The notes under the pieces were generated by a model. The model was not told where the DNA came from and did not search any database. It saw nothing but the letters and a program-made list of their open reading frames with translations. The translations under genes and the position numbers were made by a program. A stretch of DNA of 64,000 nucleotides from an uncultured Planctomycetota bacterium (GTDB lineage Bacteria; Planctomycetota; Phycisphaerae; Phycisphaerales; UBA5793), in the NCBI GenBank assembly GCA_900696685.1, contig CAADHA010000129.1:1-64000 (forward strand), read 5' to 3'. Positions 9,751 through 20,461 of the stretch are shown piece after piece (the stretch's first letter is position 1; every line of letters begins with the position of its first letter).

Positions 9751-10026
9751 TCACGGACGGATCGACGGCGGCAGCACGAAAATGCGCTGCGCCAGGCTCT
9801 TCGACATCCCGATACGCGTGGACTTCACCTGCACGATCCACGGGTCGCCGATCTTGCATATCTTCAGTTGGCAGCGATCCGTCATCCCCATCGCGTTGAG
9901 CATGTCGCAGTCTTCGCAGCGCAGGTCCGCCTTGTAAAAGGTCGCGCACTGGCCCCGGCCGAGTTGCGTCAGGCTGACGCACGTCGGCGTAGCAACGGGT
10001 GCGGCTGAGGAGACCGGCGTGGTCAT
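9751..10026 (-). CDS. feoA: FeoA-family ferrous iron transport accessory protein
   Basis: 91-residue SH3-like protein encoded directly before feoB, with a 1-nt gap. It has the FeoA pattern: a hydrophilic N-terminus, a MGMTDRCQLKICKIGDPWIVQV core and a C-terminal basic strand. It contains a CEDCDM Cys pair around residues 37-40, not universal in FeoA. It likely binds the cytoplasmic part of FeoB and modulates transport. A good ribosome site (AAAGGAG at 10038-10044) lies 11 nt before the ATG, and the putative Fur operator lies 25-44 nt upstream of the start. Confidence 0.88.
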   Translation of the reverse strand: MTTPVSSAAPVATPTCVSLTQLGRGQCATFYKADLRCEDCDMLNAMGMTDRCQLKICKIGDPWIVQVKSTRIGMSKSLAQRIFVLPPSIRP

Positions 10027-10051
10027 GGGAGGGTCAACTCCTTTGCGGGCA

Positions 10052-10070
10052 ATTGAGACTGGTTCTCAAT
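10052..10070 (-). promoter_or_regulatory. Fur-box-like operator upstream of feoA
   Basis: A 7-bp perfect inverted repeat, ATTGAGA-CTGGT-TCTCAAT, totals 19 bp and sits in the feoA leader. Length and spacing match a Fur-type operator, and the sequence resembles the TTGAGAA/TTCTCAA variants. The position suggests iron-dependent repression of feoAB. A Fur-family regulator is encoded at 56845-57363. Confidence 0.6.
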
Positions 10071-10152
10071 CACACCCTTATTCATAGGACAACCGCGAAC
10101 ACATCTCCACTCGTATCGCCAATTTTGACGTAGAAAACGCCGGTTCGCCCTC

Positions 10153-10180
10153 CATATATGGATATATCGGTCACTTTCAA
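10153..10180 (-). promoter_or_regulatory. Possible feo promoter in an AT island
   Basis: On the minus strand TTGAAA (10175-10180) and TATATG (10153-10158) are separated by 16 bp, a plausible sigma-70-like pair. It lies in a short AT-rich patch that also contains overlapping palindromes CCATATATGG and GATATATC. It lies between the DinB-like gene and feoA, both on the minus strand. This is sequence-based only; a closer promoter near the Fur box is also possible. Confidence 0.3.
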
Positions 10181-10229
10181 GGTGGTTTCCCTATCCCGGG
10201 CCGCCTCCCCTCGACGCCGGCCGTCAACT

Positions 10230-10754
10230 TCAGGCCGTCCACGCCCCCGCGTATCCCGTGTCGAAGCCGCCCGCCGCCGCCCCGACCGCTTCGTAAAGGC
10301 GCTTGACGATCTGGCGCAAATGGAGCAGGTCGTGGGCCGCCCAGGAGGCGAGCAGATCGCCAGCGCGCAGCGCGCCGAGGCGCGGATGTTGAGCAGCCAG
10401 CGACCAATTCACGACGCCGAGCGACACCAGCCACATCAGGTTCGCCTGCCGCGCCGCAATGAACCGCTCAAGCGCTTGGTGGGGATCCTGCTCCTGATAG
10501 CGGCGAGTCCGCGCGGCGCCCTCGGGATCGATCTTCGGCCAGTCGGCGCGCGGATCACGCAGCGTCAGTTCGAGTCGCGCACGGAAGTCTTCCATCTCCT
10601 CGTCGGCGAGATGACAGAGTATCTCGACGATCGACCAGGCCTGACCCTGGACGCCGCCGCGCCGGCGCAGCGTTGCGTCATCAAGCGCGCCAACGACGGC
10701 ACGCAGTATCTCCGGAAATCGAGCGAGCGAGTTGATGAGAACGTCGGCATTCAT
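10230..10754 (-). CDS. DinB/YfiT-fold metal-dependent protein
   Basis: 174-residue four-helix-bundle protein of the DinB-like superfamily. The probable His triad is visible: H in EILCHLADEE near residue 46, then the two His of AAHDLLHLRQI near the C-terminus. Members include bacillithiol or mycothiol S-transferases, maleylpyruvate isomerases and many uncharacterised proteins, so substrate cannot be assigned. The start is ATG 10754, preceded by an AGGA site; the longer open frame upstream is low-complexity and unlikely to be translated. It precedes the feo operon on the same strand with about 200 nt between. Confidence 0.75.
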   Translation of the reverse strand: MNADVLINSLARFPEILRAVVGALDDATLRRRGGVQGQAWSIVEILCHLADEEMEDFRARLELTLRDPRADWPKIDPEGAARTRRYQEQDPHQALERFIAARQANLMWLVSLGVVNWSLAAQHPRLGALRAGDLLASWAAHDLLHLRQIVKRLYEAVGAAAGGFDTGYAGAWTA

Positions 10755-11144
10755 GCACGATCCTAGGTGTGACTTCTCCACAGGTGATCCACGACACTCA
10801 CACTGCAGACGAATCTTCGCCAAGGGTGATCCCCCAAGTTCGGGGAGGTCGCGCGGCATCTCGGAATTTCGCCTGATGTTTCGCTGCGCAGCCGGTCGAT
10901 AAGGGACACTGCCGCCGTGCCGCGGCGCCGGCCATGCTCTCCCTCGGGCGAGCCGTGACTGGCTGGAGGGTTTGAGACAGATCGAGTTCAGCGCCGGGTT
11001 CCGGCAAGTCGCCCCATCGACGACATGAGTCGAATGCGCGATTCGCCGGCGGACGCGGCCCGTTCGCCGAGAGGGGAGAACGGGCCGGGCGCAATCCACG
11101 GGACCCGCGCTGAACTCGCACAATCAAAGAGAGGAGATGATCGC
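10755..11144. other. Spacer between DinB-like gene and small ORF
   Basis: No gene was recognised. One clear inverted repeat, GGCCCGTTC (11057-11065) and GAACGGGCC (11078-11086), has a 9-bp stem and a 12-nt loop, about 60 nt before the small ORF at 11145. It could be a leader hairpin for that ORF. Confidence 0.45.
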
Positions 11145-11462
11145 ATGCCGATTCACTCGAACGGATCGCCGACGGAAGCGCCTTCGCGCCCGCTTGAAGT
11201 CCTGTGCCCTTCGCCCGTCGCCGAAGCGAAGGTGAGTGCCTCGTCCGAAGCGTCGCGTGAGGAGGCGCGGGAGGCCGCCGCGTTGAGCCGCCCCGCTCGC
11301 GTGATCCGGCCGCCGGGTCGCCCGCTCGAGCAGGTGATGCGCGCGTTCCACGAGCAGCGCCGCCTCGAGCGCGAGGAGGGCGAATCGGCAGGCGTGATCG
11401 AAGCCGTCCTTGCAGCCCGGGGCCCCGGCTCACTCGCAGCCGACCTTGCGGACAGCGACTGA
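11145..11462 (+). CDS. Small hypothetical protein
   Basis: 105 residues of unknown function, hydrophilic and Ala/Glu/Arg-rich, with Pro/Ser-rich ends and a probable helical stretch (about residues 60-85, LEQVMRAFHEQRRLEREEGE). There is no signal peptide or membrane segment. The main support is a strong ribosome site, AGAGAGGAG at 11128-11136, eight bases before the ATG, and a leader hairpin. The open frame runs further upstream but without a better start. It could be spurious, since high-GC DNA makes such frames by chance. Confidence 0.4.
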   Translation: MPIHSNGSPTEAPSRPLEVLCPSPVAEAKVSASSEASREEAREAAALSRPARVIRPPGRPLEQVMRAFHEQRRLEREEGESAGVIEAVLAARGPGSLAADLADSD

Positions 11463-11522
11463 CGGCCCGTTCGGGGTGGGTTCCGCATTCGTCGCGGCGG
11501 CTCGGGGCGGCTACAACAGGGC

Positions 11523-12302
11523 ATGACGCCCACACTCGCCGACCTCAGCCCCGATGCCCGCGCACGTTTGCACCGCGAACACACGCCGCAGGCGATCGAA
11601 GACCGTCTCAGCGCCGGCATGAAGCATAGTTACCTGCGCGACTTCATCTACGGCGCCATCGACGGCGCGGTGACGACTTTCGCCGTCGTCGCCGGCGTCG
11701 TCGGTGCGCAACTGGCCGTCGGCATCGTCATCATTCTCGGCCTGGGCAATCTCTTCGCCGACGGATTCTCGATGGCGATCAGCAACTACCTCGGCACGCG
11801 CGCCGAGCACCAGGTCCGCCGCCGCACCCGCCGCACCGAAGAACTTCACATCAAGGCGATTCCCGAAGGAGAGCGCGAGGAGATCCGCCAACTCTTCGCG
11901 GGCAAGGGCTTCAGCGGCGAGCAACTCGACATGGTCGTTGAAGTGATCACCGCCGATCCGAAGCGCTGGGTGGACACGATGCTGACCGAAGAGCACGGCC
12001 TGGCGCTGGAGGGCGTCTCGCCCTGGCGCGCGGGATGGACGACCTTCATCGCGTTTCTCATCATCGGCTTCATTCCGCTGCTGCCTTATGTAACAGACCT
12101 GCTCGTGCCGGAGATGCTGGGCCGAGGCGTCTTTGCGTGGAGTGCGGCCATGACGGGCGTGGCCTTCTTCATCGTCGGCGCCATCAAGGCTCCCTTCGTC
12201 GGCGAGTCGTGGTGGCGCTCGGGCGTCGAGACGCTCCTCATCGGCGGAGTCGCAGCGGCGATGGCCTACGGCATCGGCTCAGCCTTGCGCGGTCTGGCGT
12301 AG
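11523..12302 (+). CDS. VIT1/CCC1-family Fe/Mn transporter
   Basis: 259-residue membrane protein of the vacuolar iron transporter family. The first helix pair includes DFIYGAIDGAVTTFAVVAGVVGA and the family-typical GLGNLFADGFSMAISNYLGTRAE. A hydrophilic metal-binding-type cytoplasmic segment rich in Glu follows (about residues 95-155), then three more helices (about 160-255). Such proteins export or sequester Fe2+ or Mn2+. Lying close to feoAB, it could act as the efflux side of iron homeostasis; that functional link is inferred. The ribosome site is weak. Confidence 0.88.
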   Translation: MTPTLADLSPDARARLHREHTPQAIEDRLSAGMKHSYLRDFIYGAIDGAVTTFAVVAGVVGAQLAVGIVIILGLGNLFADGFSMAISNYLGTRAEHQVRRRTRRTEELHIKAIPEGEREEIRQLFAGKGFSGEQLDMVVEVITADPKRWVDTMLTEEHGLALEGVSPWRAGWTTFIAFLIIGFIPLLPYVTDLLVPEMLGRGVFAWSAAMTGVAFFIVGAIKAPFVGESWWRSGVETLLIGGVAAAMAYGIGSALRGLA

Positions 12303-12337
12303 CGCTCATCAATCAGTTCACGAATGCGCTGCCCCAC

Positions 12338-15154
<2,817 letters not shown>

Positions 15155-15413
15155 GGGCAACTCCACTCGAAAGAGGTGCTGAACGGTCCGCCGCCGCGGC
15201 CGCGCGACGGCCAGACTAATCTAGCACGATCCGCCGTCGCATCCAAGCACCGGCGCCGGGCGCGCCGACGAACCCCTCGCGGGCATCCGGAGATTACGGG
15301 TGTTCACCCGACCTCGCGGGGTCGAACCGGCGATAAGGCGTGGCCGCCTAGGATGCTCGCACACGCTTCCGGCGCTCGACGCCGGCGCGCGCAACCTGAT
15401 TGCCGACCTTGCC

Positions 15414-17882
15414 ATGCACCCGCAGCAGCAGCCCAGCCCCTTCATTCTCAACCCGATTCCCGACCTGCGTCTTCGCGAGAACTCGGCGGGCGACGGCGGC
15501 CGCGTCGTGCTCGTCGGCGATGACGCACACGTAGCGATCCGCGCACTCGAGGGCGGCATCTTTGAGTTGACGATCAACCGCAACGCCGCCCCGATACCGA
15601 GATTCGCGCCGCCGCTCGCCGCCATCCCTGCTGCCGACCGGCACGTGCAGGTCGAGAGTGATGAGCGCGGTCTCAGGCTCACCGCCTCAGCCGGCGCTTC
15701 GCTGACGATCACGACCGATCGGCTCACGCTCGGCCTCGAGTGGAACGACGCACCGGGCAACGGCGTGCCGCTCATTCCGCTGCACTCCTCGCAGATCATC
15801 GGCCTGAGCGGAGAAGCATGCGGGCTGGCGCTGCCGCTTGCGCCTGAGACGCCCTTTTATGGATTTGGAGAGAAGACCGGTCCGCTCAACAAGAACGGCC
15901 GGCGCATGAAGTTCTGGAACCTCGATGTCTGCGCCGACCTGCCCGACTCGTTTCGCCTCGATGATTATGACCCGACCTACTGCGCGATTCCCCTCGCCCT
16001 CTGGCCGGCGCGCAGTGAGAGCGGTCACACCGGCTGGGCCGCCGTCCTCATCGACAACTCCGGCCCGTCGTGGTTCAACTGCCAGACGAGAGACTTCGCC
16101 CTGCCCGAATCGCTCTACTTCGGCACGTACTGCGGCGAGGCGCGGTTCTACTTCATCACCGGCGCGACGTTGGGCGAAGTCTGCGCCAAGGTGCTGCGCC
16201 TCACCGGCACGCCCCCCCTGCCGCCCCTGTGGTCGCTGGGCAATCATCAGTGCCGCTGGGGTTACGACTCCCAGCGCGTCTACCGGCAGATCGTCGAGGG
16301 GTTCATTGAGCACGACATCCCCCTGCACGGCTTCTGGCTCGACATCGACTACATGGACCGCTATCGCGTCTTCACCTGGGATGCGAAGCGCGTTCCTTCG
16401 CCCGAGCGCCTCGCCGCGTGGATGGACGAGCGCGGCGTGCGCCTCGTGACGATCATCGATCCCGGCGTGGCGATTGATGAGAGTGATCCGACGTACCGCG
16501 CGGGCGTGGAGGCCGACCTCTTCTGCCGCTCACCGTCCGGCCGACACTTTGTCGGGATGGTCTGGCCCGGGCGCTGCGTCTTCCCCGACTTCTCGCTGCC
16601 GGAGACGCGGGCGTGGTGGTCGCAACTCGTCGCGAAGCATCTTTCGCGCGGCGTGTCGGGCATCTGGAACGACATGAACGATCCCGCTGCCGGAAAGGCC
16701 GACGTGCAGGACATGCTCTTCAGTCGCGGCGCCGTCGAGCACCGCCACCTGCACAACCTCTACGGCACGTTCATGGCCGAAGCGACGCACGACGGCTTCG
16801 CGCACCACGACCCGAACACGCGCCATTTCCTCCTCACGCGCTCCGCCTCGACGGGCATTCAGCGCTTCGCCGCCGTGTGGACGGGCGACAACGCCTCCAA
16901 CTGGTCCCACCTGCGCATGAGCATTCCCGAGACGCTCAACCTCGCGCTCAGCGGCGTTTCCTTCAACGGAGCGGACATCGGCGGCTTCATGGACGATGCC
17001 ACGGCCGAACTGTTGACCCGCTGGTACCAGGCCGCCCTGCTCTTCCCCTTCTATCGCAATCACTCGCACGTCGAGTGCATTGACCAGGAGCCGTGGCGAT
17101 TCGGACGGCGGACCTGCGCGATCATCCGCGAGACGATCAATCTGCGCTACCGCCTGCTCGGGGCGCTCTACACCGAATTCGCCCGGCACATCCTCACGGG
17201 CGAGCCGATGGTGCGGCCGATGTGCTTCTTCAGCAACCATCGCAAGTACCGGGACATTGCCGATGCCTACGCGCTGGGAGAGAACATCATCGTCGCGCCG
17301 GTGGTGCATCAAGGCGCGGCGAAGCGGGAGATTCTCCTGCCGCCGGGCCAGTGGTTTGATGTCGGCGCTGGCCGGTGGGTGAAGGGAGGCGTGCGCTTCG
17401 AGCGTCCCGCGGCGATTGATGAAGTGCCGCTGTTCGTGCGCCGCGGGACGATCATCTGCGAGCCGATGCCGGCGAGCGGCGCCTTCCTGGGCTGGGACTG
17501 CGACCTCACCAGAGTCCGTTGGCGCCTTCACTGCTTCGGCCCCACCGCTCGCGGAGAGCAGATCATCGACGACGGCCTGACGCAGTGCGACGATCCCCCA
17601 CTACCGCTGTGCGTTCAACTGCACCGAGGAAGTGTCAGCGGCGACTTCCCCCTCGATCGAATCGGCGAGATCATCCTCCACGGCGCCTCAACTCGCGCCA
17701 TCGCGATAGCCGTCGGCGGCCGCCGACGGCTTCAACGCGTTTCAGCGTCACGAACGCGGTCGGCACGACGCACGCGACCGCGCGGCGGGGACGCCGCGGC
17801 TCGCGATTCGCACGCCTTTCGCGAAGTGTGGACACTCGTCGCCGACGCGATACCCCGCCTCCGCACGCGCTTCCGCGGGTGA
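15414..17882 (+). CDS. GH31-family alpha-glucosidase-type hydrolase
   Basis: About 822-residue glycoside hydrolase family 31 enzyme. After an N-terminal beta domain (FYGFGEKTGPLNKNG) comes the (beta/alpha)8 barrel with GFWLDIDYMDRYRVFTWD. The nucleophile Asp lies in GIWNDMNDPA (about residue 420) and the acid/base Asp in VWTGDNASNW (about residue 492). C-terminal beta domains contain the usual FVRRGTIICEPMP region. No signal peptide is visible, so it is probably cytoplasmic and acts on alpha-glucosides such as maltooligosaccharides; other GH31 specificities (xyloside, sulfoquinovoside) cannot be excluded. The frame is open upstream to 15300; ATG 15414 is chosen as the first ATG before the conserved domain. 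The last 60 residues are Arg-rich and atypical. Confidence 0.9.
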   Translation: MHPQQQPSPFILNPIPDLRLRENSAGDGGRVVLVGDDAHVAIRALEGGIFELTINRNAAPIPRFAPPLAAIPAADRHVQVESDERGLRLTASAGASLTITTDRLTLGLEWNDAPGNGVPLIPLHSSQIIGLSGEACGLALPLAPETPFYGFGEKTGPLNKNGRRMKFWNLDVCADLPDSFRLDDYDPTYCAIPLALWPARSESGHTGWAAVLIDNSGPSWFNCQTRDFALPESLYFGTYCGEARFYFITGATLGEVCAKVLRLTGTPPLPPLWSLGNHQCRWGYDSQRVYRQIVEGFIEHDIPLHGFWLDIDYMDRYRVFTWDAKRVPSPERLAAWMDERGVRLVTIIDPGVAIDESDPTYRAGVEADLFCRSPSGRHFVGMVWPGRCVFPDFSLPETRAWWSQLVAKHLSRGVSGIWNDMNDPAAGKADVQDMLFSRGAVEHRHLHNLYGTFMAEATHDGFAHHDPNTRHFLLTRSASTGIQRFAAVWTGDNASNWSHLRMSIPETLNLALSGVSFNGADIGGFMDDATAELLTRWYQAALLFPFYRNHSHVECIDQEPWRFGRRTCAIIRETINLRYRLLGALYTEFARHILTGEPMVRPMCFFSNHRKYRDIADAYALGENIIVAPVVHQGAAKREILLPPGQWFDVGAGRWVKGGVRFERPAAIDEVPLFVRRGTIICEPMPASGAFLGWDCDLTRVRWRLHCFGPTARGEQIIDDGLTQCDDPPLPLCVQLHRGSVSGDFPLDRIGEIILHGASTRAIAIAVGGRRRLQRVSASRTRSARRTRPRGGDAAARDSHAFREVWTLVADAIPRLRTRFRG

Positions 17883-17955
17883 CCGCGCCTGCACGCCGCC
17901 GCACACCGCAGCGCAAGGCCTCCGGGTCGCGGCTCACCAAGGGCCTCGATGCTTC

Positions 17956-19053
17956 TCACAGAATGATCTGCGATGCCGGGTTCGCCCACTGGCCGAGTTC
18001 CTGCCGGAACTTCGCACCCTTGTCCACGATGAGCGTGCCCGTCTGATCGACCTCGACCTTGAAGCGTTCGAGCGGACGCGGGGCGGGGCCTTCGAAGTTG
18101 ATGCCCGTCTTGCGGAAGCCCGAGCCGTGGCAGGGGCACTTGAAGATCTGTGCGGCCGGGAGCCAATTGGGAATGCAGCCCAGGTGCGTGCAGACGGTGT
18201 TGATGGCCACGACCTTCTTGACGCCGTCTTCCTCGAGGGTGACGACCCAGATGTTCTGGCCCTTGTAATCTTCGTACACGCCCATCTCGGTGTAGCCCGA
18301 GAGTTTGCCCACGCGCACGCGCGTGGGCGGGAGGATCGGCGCCTTGGGAATCATGAAGGACTGGAACCACGCGAGGGATGTCGCGCTGACGAAGATGAGT
18401 GCGCCCCACGCCGCCGCGAGGGTGAAGCCGAAGCCGCGCCGCGTCATGCCCGTGTTCGCCGCCTTGGCCTGCGCGATCTCACGGATGCGGTCAGCGACCG
18501 ACTTGGGCGCCTTCGCGTAGCCCGTGCCGACCATCGTCGCGAACTGGGCATCGGGCGGCGCGCCGATCGGCAGCGCCTGCGCGATCGCTTCCGGCTGCAC
18601 CTTCGCGGTCTTGATGACACCGCGCGGCCCGCCAGCCGATCGGCTGCCCGAGACGTGCGCCGCTTCAAGCAACTGCATCCACTTGGGATCGGGCGGGGCG
18701 TAACTGACCGCCGCCGCCCCACCGCCTCCACCGCCGTGCCCCTTGCCGCCGCCTTCGCCTGCAGCGCCCGCCGGGGCCGCCGCCGCTTCTTTCTGCGCCG
18801 CCCATTCGGCCGGCTCCGGCCCTTCCACCTCGATCGCCTCGTACTTGATCACATCGACCGGGCAGCCTTCGGCCGCGACGATGATCGAAGGAGTCAGCGG
18901 GCGGGTGAAATCGGGCTTGAGCGCCGGCGGGCGGATGACGCACGTCTCCTCCTGCACGTCGAAGACTTCCGGGCAATCCGTCTCGCACGAGTCGCAGACG
19001 ATGCAGCCGGGTGCGATCCAGACCTTGACGATTTCCTTGTGCGTTTCCGCCAT
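17956..19053 (-). CDS. Ferredoxin-Rieske fusion iron-sulfur protein
   Basis: 365 residues with two iron-sulfur domains. Residues 1-72 are a single-[4Fe-4S] ferredoxin: C17, C20, C23 and remote C64 (CPVDVI) fit the ligands, with extra Cys at 27 and 38. A Gly/Ala/His-rich linker (about 90-120) and a helical stretch follow. A twin-arginine-like motif MTRRGFGF precedes one membrane helix (about 207-228). The C-terminal domain is a Rieske [2Fe-2S] fold with CTHLGC (about 288-293) and CPCHGSGF (about 307-314). Rieske proteins of bc complexes carry a Tat anchor, which would put the ferredoxin in the cytoplasm and the Rieske domain outside. No cytochrome b gene lies nearby. ATG 19053 is the chosen start. 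Confidence 0.88.
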   Translation of the reverse strand: MAETHKEIVKVWIAPGCIVCDSCETDCPEVFDVQEETCVIRPPALKPDFTRPLTPSIIVAAEGCPVDVIKYEAIEVEGPEPAEWAAQKEAAAAPAGAAGEGGGKGHGGGGGGAAAVSYAPPDPKWMQLLEAAHVSGSRSAGGPRGVIKTAKVQPEAIAQALPIGAPPDAQFATMVGTGYAKAPKSVADRIREIAQAKAANTGMTRRGFGFTLAAAWGALIFVSATSLAWFQSFMIPKAPILPPTRVRVGKLSGYTEMGVYEDYKGQNIWVVTLEEDGVKKVVAINTVCTHLGCIPNWLPAAQIFKCPCHGSGFRKTGINFEGPAPRPLERFKVEVDQTGTLIVDKGAKFRQELGQWANPASQIIL

Positions 19054-19099
19054 TTCGCCTCACCCTTGGGGTCTGTGGTGGTGTTCCCCGGCCCGCACT

Positions 19100-19158
19100 C
19101 GACACGCCGCGTCCAGCGCTATCGACACGCCGCGTCCAGCGCTATCGACACGCCGCGC
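19100..19158. repeat. Tandem 23-bp direct repeat, about 2.6 copies
   Basis: Units start at 19100, 19123 and 19146. The first two are identical 23-mers (CGACACGCCGCGTCCAGCGC plus TAT) and the third is partial. They lie 50 nt upstream of the Fd-Rieske start and could affect its promoter, or be a slippage-prone VNTR. Confidence 0.85.
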
Positions 19159-19214
19159 GCGAGGGATGAAATGATAGCGCCAAGCACGGCCAGCATCACG
19201 TCAGGGCAATCCCG

Positions 19215-19375
19215 GAGCATGGGTATGGGTGGAACGGGCGTCCCGCCCGTCCCGACCCGGAGCAAGCGCGTCCCGCCCGTACGAACAGAACGCGCCGGAG
19301 CAAGCCCGAAGCGTAAGCGAGGCGGGCCGCAAAGAGGCACAGGAGACGCAAACAGGAGCAACGCAAGAACAAAGT
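19215..19375. repeat. Dispersed planctomycete-type intergenic repeat patch
   Basis: GCGTCCCGCCCGT occurs exactly at 19238-19250 and 19268-19280, and CCGGAGCAAGC at 19257-19267 and 19295-19305. ACGGGCG-TCC-CGCCCGT (19234-19250) forms a tight hairpin, and a CCGAAGCGTAAGCGAGG stretch follows. From memory, sequences translating as GTGVPPV and SPKRKRG recur between genes in many planctomycete genomes; no search was done here. Confidence 0.55.
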
Positions 19376-19509
19376 AGAGCAGCCCTTGCAAGGGCGAGTC
19401 TGACCGAATGCTCCGGGCACGCTAGAGTCGCGTCATCCTCACCAGAATCGGGACCTCTACGTTGGCCAGATCACCGGGCCGCAGGCGAGGAGTTCCGCCG
19501 GGGCGCGTC

Positions 19510-20379
19510 GTGAATCAGACACGACTCATCCTCCTCGCAGGTGCGACTGCTCTCGGATTGCTCTTCACCTGCATCGCAGTCTCTGCGACGATCGGCGGAA
19601 TCCGGGACGCCGTGATGCTGTTTGGCTACCCATCCCTCTGGTTGCTCATGGTAGCGGTGCACTTCGTCACCGATCCGCCGCTTGTTATCACCCTGCCGCA
19701 TCATCCTGATTGCAGGTCACTGATCAAACAACGGACAGTCGTCGCCCCTTCTCCTCGAAGTCGGGCACTCGCGGATGCGAGACGACTCGGCGCGTGGATG
19801 CTCTGGGGACTCGTTCTGTATCTTCCGCTGATTCTGCCTCTGACGATCGATCTCGCGTTCATCGCCGGCTCCGCGACATTGGCGCTTCATGCGCTCGTGT
19901 GCGGGCTTCTTGGCATCCGCGCGTACCCAACGTGGTGCTGCTCTCGCTACATTGCTGGTGAACGACAGGAACTGACCTTGAGCGCCGAGGACGATCGCAT
20001 GCGGCTGGCGCCCGAGGTCTTCCACCTGGATGTGTGGGATCCTGGAGGCAGGATTGCAACGACGCGAGGTGATTTCTCATTAAGCCTGCTGCGAATGACG
20101 ATCCCGGTTCGTCATGGATGGATGGCGTCTGTCAGTCAGCGAACAATTCAGCACCGCGACCACGCTGACGACTTGCCGATCCAGAATGAAGGGGGCATCG
20201 ACTTCGATCTAGAGGATCTAGCACACCAACCGATCGATCTGAGCAACCGTGCTCCTGCGGAACGGAGTCGGATGTTCACTTGGTTCGATTGGAAGTTGGA
20301 AGGGGAGATTCGAGTCGGCCGCGCTGCCAGCAGCCGCGTCGTCTTTCGGTTCCCGGCCATGGTTGCCCCTGGACCTTGA
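19510..20379 (+). CDS. Hypothetical membrane protein
   Basis: About 289 residues, not recognised. Two N-terminal membrane helices (about 5-25 and 30-50) are followed by a short loop, two further helices (about 92-135), and a soluble C-terminal domain of about 150 residues with mixed strands, ending in RVVFRFPAMVAPGP. The layout suggests a YcxB- or PH-like cytoplasmic domain behind membrane helices, but this is a guess. The GTG start at 19510 is uncertain; the frame is open back to 19462. The gene has a lower GC content and less biased codons than its neighbours and follows a repeat-rich spacer, so it may be a recent or poorly conserved gene. Confidence 0.6.
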   Translation: MNQTRLILLAGATALGLLFTCIAVSATIGGIRDAVMLFGYPSLWLLMVAVHFVTDPPLVITLPHHPDCRSLIKQRTVVAPSPRSRALADARRLGAWMLWGLVLYLPLILPLTIDLAFIAGSATLALHALVCGLLGIRAYPTWCCSRYIAGERQELTLSAEDDRMRLAPEVFHLDVWDPGGRIATTRGDFSLSLLRMTIPVRHGWMASVSQRTIQHRDHADDLPIQNEGGIDFDLEDLAHQPIDLSNRAPAERSRMFTWFDWKLEGEIRVGRAASSRVVFRFPAMVAPGP

Positions 20380-20461
20380 ACGCCGCCGTCGCACGTTCCG
20401 GAATTTCGCCGCGTACCCACCGCGAAGACCCTCCCGGACAGTCGGGGCTCGGTGCAGGCCG

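Larger units (their letters stand above)
19054..19509. other. Repeat-rich gene-free spacer
   Basis: No gene is supported. From left to right it holds the promoter side of the Fd-Rieske gene, a 23-bp tandem repeat (19100-19158), and a patch of degenerate repeats with a short hairpin (19215-19375). Several small frames cross it, but they encode only repeat-derived Pro/Arg-rich peptides. Confidence 0.6.

Noticed and set aside
7746-9899. 717-residue open frame antisense to feoB
   Set aside because: The opposite strand is a certain FeoB; the translation is Arg/His/Gly-rich noise without motifs.
10774-10782. TTCTCCACA, one mismatch to a DnaA box
   Set aside because: A single weak site with no cluster, no AT-rich unwinding region and no dnaA or dnaN nearby.
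19196-19420. Small frames in the repeat spacer (VPPV-type peptides)
   Set aside because: They are translations of repeat DNA, with no ribosome site or conserved fold.
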